Shown here one piece after another: positions 6,038-7,094 of a DNA stretch of 7,094 bases. The notes beneath the pieces are model-generated. The model searched no databases. It was not told the origin of the DNA and saw only the letters and a program-made list of their open reading frames with translations. Location: assembly GCF_003461245.1 (NCBI RefSeq), contig NZ_QTWS01000070.1:1-7094 (forward strand), given 5' to 3'. Positions within the stretch are counted from its first letter, which is position 1, and each line of letters starts with the position of its first letter. Position numbers and translations under genes: made by a program. This DNA is from Blautia sp. AF19-10LB. GTDB taxonomy: Bacteria; Bacillota; Clostridia; Lachnospirales; Lachnospiraceae.

Positions 6038-7017
6038 TTCTGTATGCTCCTTATTCCTGCCTCCGGCCTGAGTGCAAAAAATTCCGGTTGCAGGATCTGT
6101 ACTTTATTTTCTTCTTTCCGGATCAGTCCTTTTCTTTCCATATCGTTCAACTCTTTGGAAAGTGCTTCCGGAGATACACGGAGGTACTGTGCGGTTTCTT
6201 TCTGCATGGAAAACATGGTCTTTGTCCCGTCTTTTTCCGTCGGAAGGCTGTTTAAATATTTGACGATCTTTTCCCGGACAGTATTCTCCGAAGTCATATC
6301 CAGTTTTACAGCGACTTTTTCCAGTTTACCGGATATCTCAAAGACCATGTTCCAGGCGATCTTTGCCTTCATCTCTGCTTCCTGCATGGTCTTTGGCTTT
6401 TCCATCAGTTTTTCCCTGGAAAGGAACAAGATCCTCGAATCTTCTGCCGCAATCACCTTGACCGGACTGCAGGCATTGCTTAACGGGAGCATTTCCCCGA
6501 AACACCTGCCCGGACCGAATTTTGCCACCAAGGATTCTACCTGTTTCAGACTTTCGGTATAAGCTGCGACCATGCCGTTTAAAACGACCGCAAACTCTGT
6601 GCAGGTATCCCCGATGTTCCAGATCAGCTTTCCACGTTCAAATTCCTGAATGCGCCCATCCAGGATCGAACCCATTCTTTCCCATTCGCTTTCTGGAATT
6701 CCGTCCAGAAGCTTCAGGTTCGTCTCTGCCATATGCTGCATCATATAGGTCCTTGCAGACATTTCTCCCGCTCCCATGAGCATCTGTTTTAGCACGGAGG
6801 AGATCACCCCGTCCGGTTCTTCTCCCATTTCTTCAGCCATTTCCTGTGCAGACGGGATAGCAGCTTTCATTTCATCCGTCAGTTCCTGGCAGTCTTCCAG
6901 ATGGATCACCTTTGCCCCCAGAAGGGCAGCATCCTCAATGCCGTGTGTTGCCACCAGAAGGATCCGGTTTCTGCGATTCTTTAAGATATAAGAAATGACT
7001 TCCTGTTTTGTCGCCAT
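6034..7017 (-). CDS. Crp/Fnr-family transcriptional regulator with N-terminal extension
   Basis: Predicted DNA-binding regulator of 327 residues. A cyclic-nucleotide-binding-like barrel spans about 103-205 (LLDGIPESEWERM start; GRCFGEMLPLS at 170-180). A long dimer helix (about 207-240) and a Crp-type winged helix-turn-helix (about 268-305; ETAQYLRVSPEALSKELNDMERKGLI) follow. FGE is kept, but the arginine that usually binds the cyclic nucleotide phosphate is not seen (NACSPVKV), so cAMP is an unlikely ligand. There is no Fnr-like N-terminal cysteine cluster. Residues 1-100 form an extra domain I do not recognise. The start at 7017 lacks a visible ribosome site. An internal ATG at 6762, with GGAG eight bases before it, would give a standard 242-residue Crp protein, so the start is uncertain. 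It overlaps the activase by ATGA, which implies translational coupling and suggests it regulates its own operon. Confidence 0.85.
   Translation of the reverse strand: MATKQEVISYILKNRRNRILLVATHGIEDAALLGAKVIHLEDCQELTDEMKAAIPSAQEMAEEMGEEPDGVISSVLKQMLMGAGEMSARTYMMQHMAETNLKLLDGIPESEWERMGSILDGRIQEFERGKLIWNIGDTCTEFAVVLNGMVAAYTESLKQVESLVAKFGPGRCFGEMLPLSNACSPVKVIAAEDSRILFLSREKLMEKPKTMQEAEMKAKIAWNMVFEISGKLEKVAVKLDMTSENTVREKIVKYLNSLPTEKDGTKTMFSMQKETAQYLRVSPEALSKELNDMERKGLIRKEENKVQILQPEFFALRPEAGIRSIQK
6047..6052 (-). promoter_or_regulatory. Ribosome binding site of the fused activase gene, inside the regulator gene
   Basis: The minus strand reads AAGGAG nine bases before the ATG at 6037, within the last codons of the regulator. 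Together with the ATGA overlap it shows that the activase is translated from the regulator's mRNA, with possible reinitiation. Confidence 0.65.
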
Positions 7018-7036
7018 ATCAAGGCCGGTGAAAGGT

Positions 7037-7066
7037 ATAATGGTATCGTAATTTAAGACACTTCAA
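7037..7066 (-). promoter_or_regulatory. Possible promoter of the regulator-activase-cupin operon
   Basis: On the minus strand TTGAAG (7066-7061) and CATTAT (7042-7037) are separated by 18 bases, each a 4/6 or better match to sigma-A boxes. If real, transcription would begin near 7030, leaving only a very short leader before the ATG at 7017, in keeping with the missing ribosome binding site. An inverted repeat TTAAGA/TCTTAA (7053-7058, 7075-7080) straddles the -35. This is a weak call in an AT-rich stretch. Confidence 0.3.
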
Positions 7067-7094
7067 GAGACATTTCTTAATGAATCTGATATAC

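Noticed and set aside
7036..7041. Perfect TATAAT on the plus strand as a promoter reading out of the window
   Set aside because: No -35 box at proper spacing was found upstream on the plus strand, and no plus-strand gene start is visible before the window ends.

Overview
The window looks like the chromosome of an anaerobic Gram-positive Clostridia bacterium, most likely a Lachnospiraceae relative. This rests on the strong AGGAGG-type ribosome binding sites, the type of 2-hydroxyacyl-CoA dehydratase activase present, the small GDAM-type cupin and the short SH3 exoprotein. The taxon is an inference; there is no marker gene. All five genes that can be supported lie on the minus strand, so transcription runs from position 7094 towards 1.

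Right part (about 7090 to 1540): one probable operon. A Crp/Fnr-type regulator with an unusual N-terminal extension (7017-6034) overlaps by four bases (ATGA) the start of a 1326-residue protein (6037-2057). That protein fuses two BcrA/HgdC-type ASKHA ATPase domains to a DUF2229/HgdB-like reductase region. After a short gap holding a hairpin comes a small cupin (1978-1637), then a minus-strand intrinsic terminator (1551-1580 plus T-rich tail). The large protein carries paired cysteines in both ATPase halves, as in activators that use ATP to drive low-potential electron transfer. No separate dehydratase subunits are present. The regulator may sense a redox or metabolite state and control the ATPase/reductase protein; this is inference.

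Left part (about 1440 to 1): a more AT-rich pair of genes for exported proteins. A TTGACA promoter with an 8+8 palindrome in its spacer precedes a short SH3-domain protein whose signal peptide is broken by an in-frame TGA. A 14-bp perfect hairpin without a T-tract follows, then a secreted or surface M28 zinc peptidase. The peptidase keeps most metal ligands but stops before the usual last histidine.

No tRNA, rRNA, CRISPR array, insertion sequence or phage gene was seen. The points most worth checking are the broken SH3 gene, the asymmetry and cysteine loss in the fused activase, the regulator's N-terminal extension, and the palindromic promoter.
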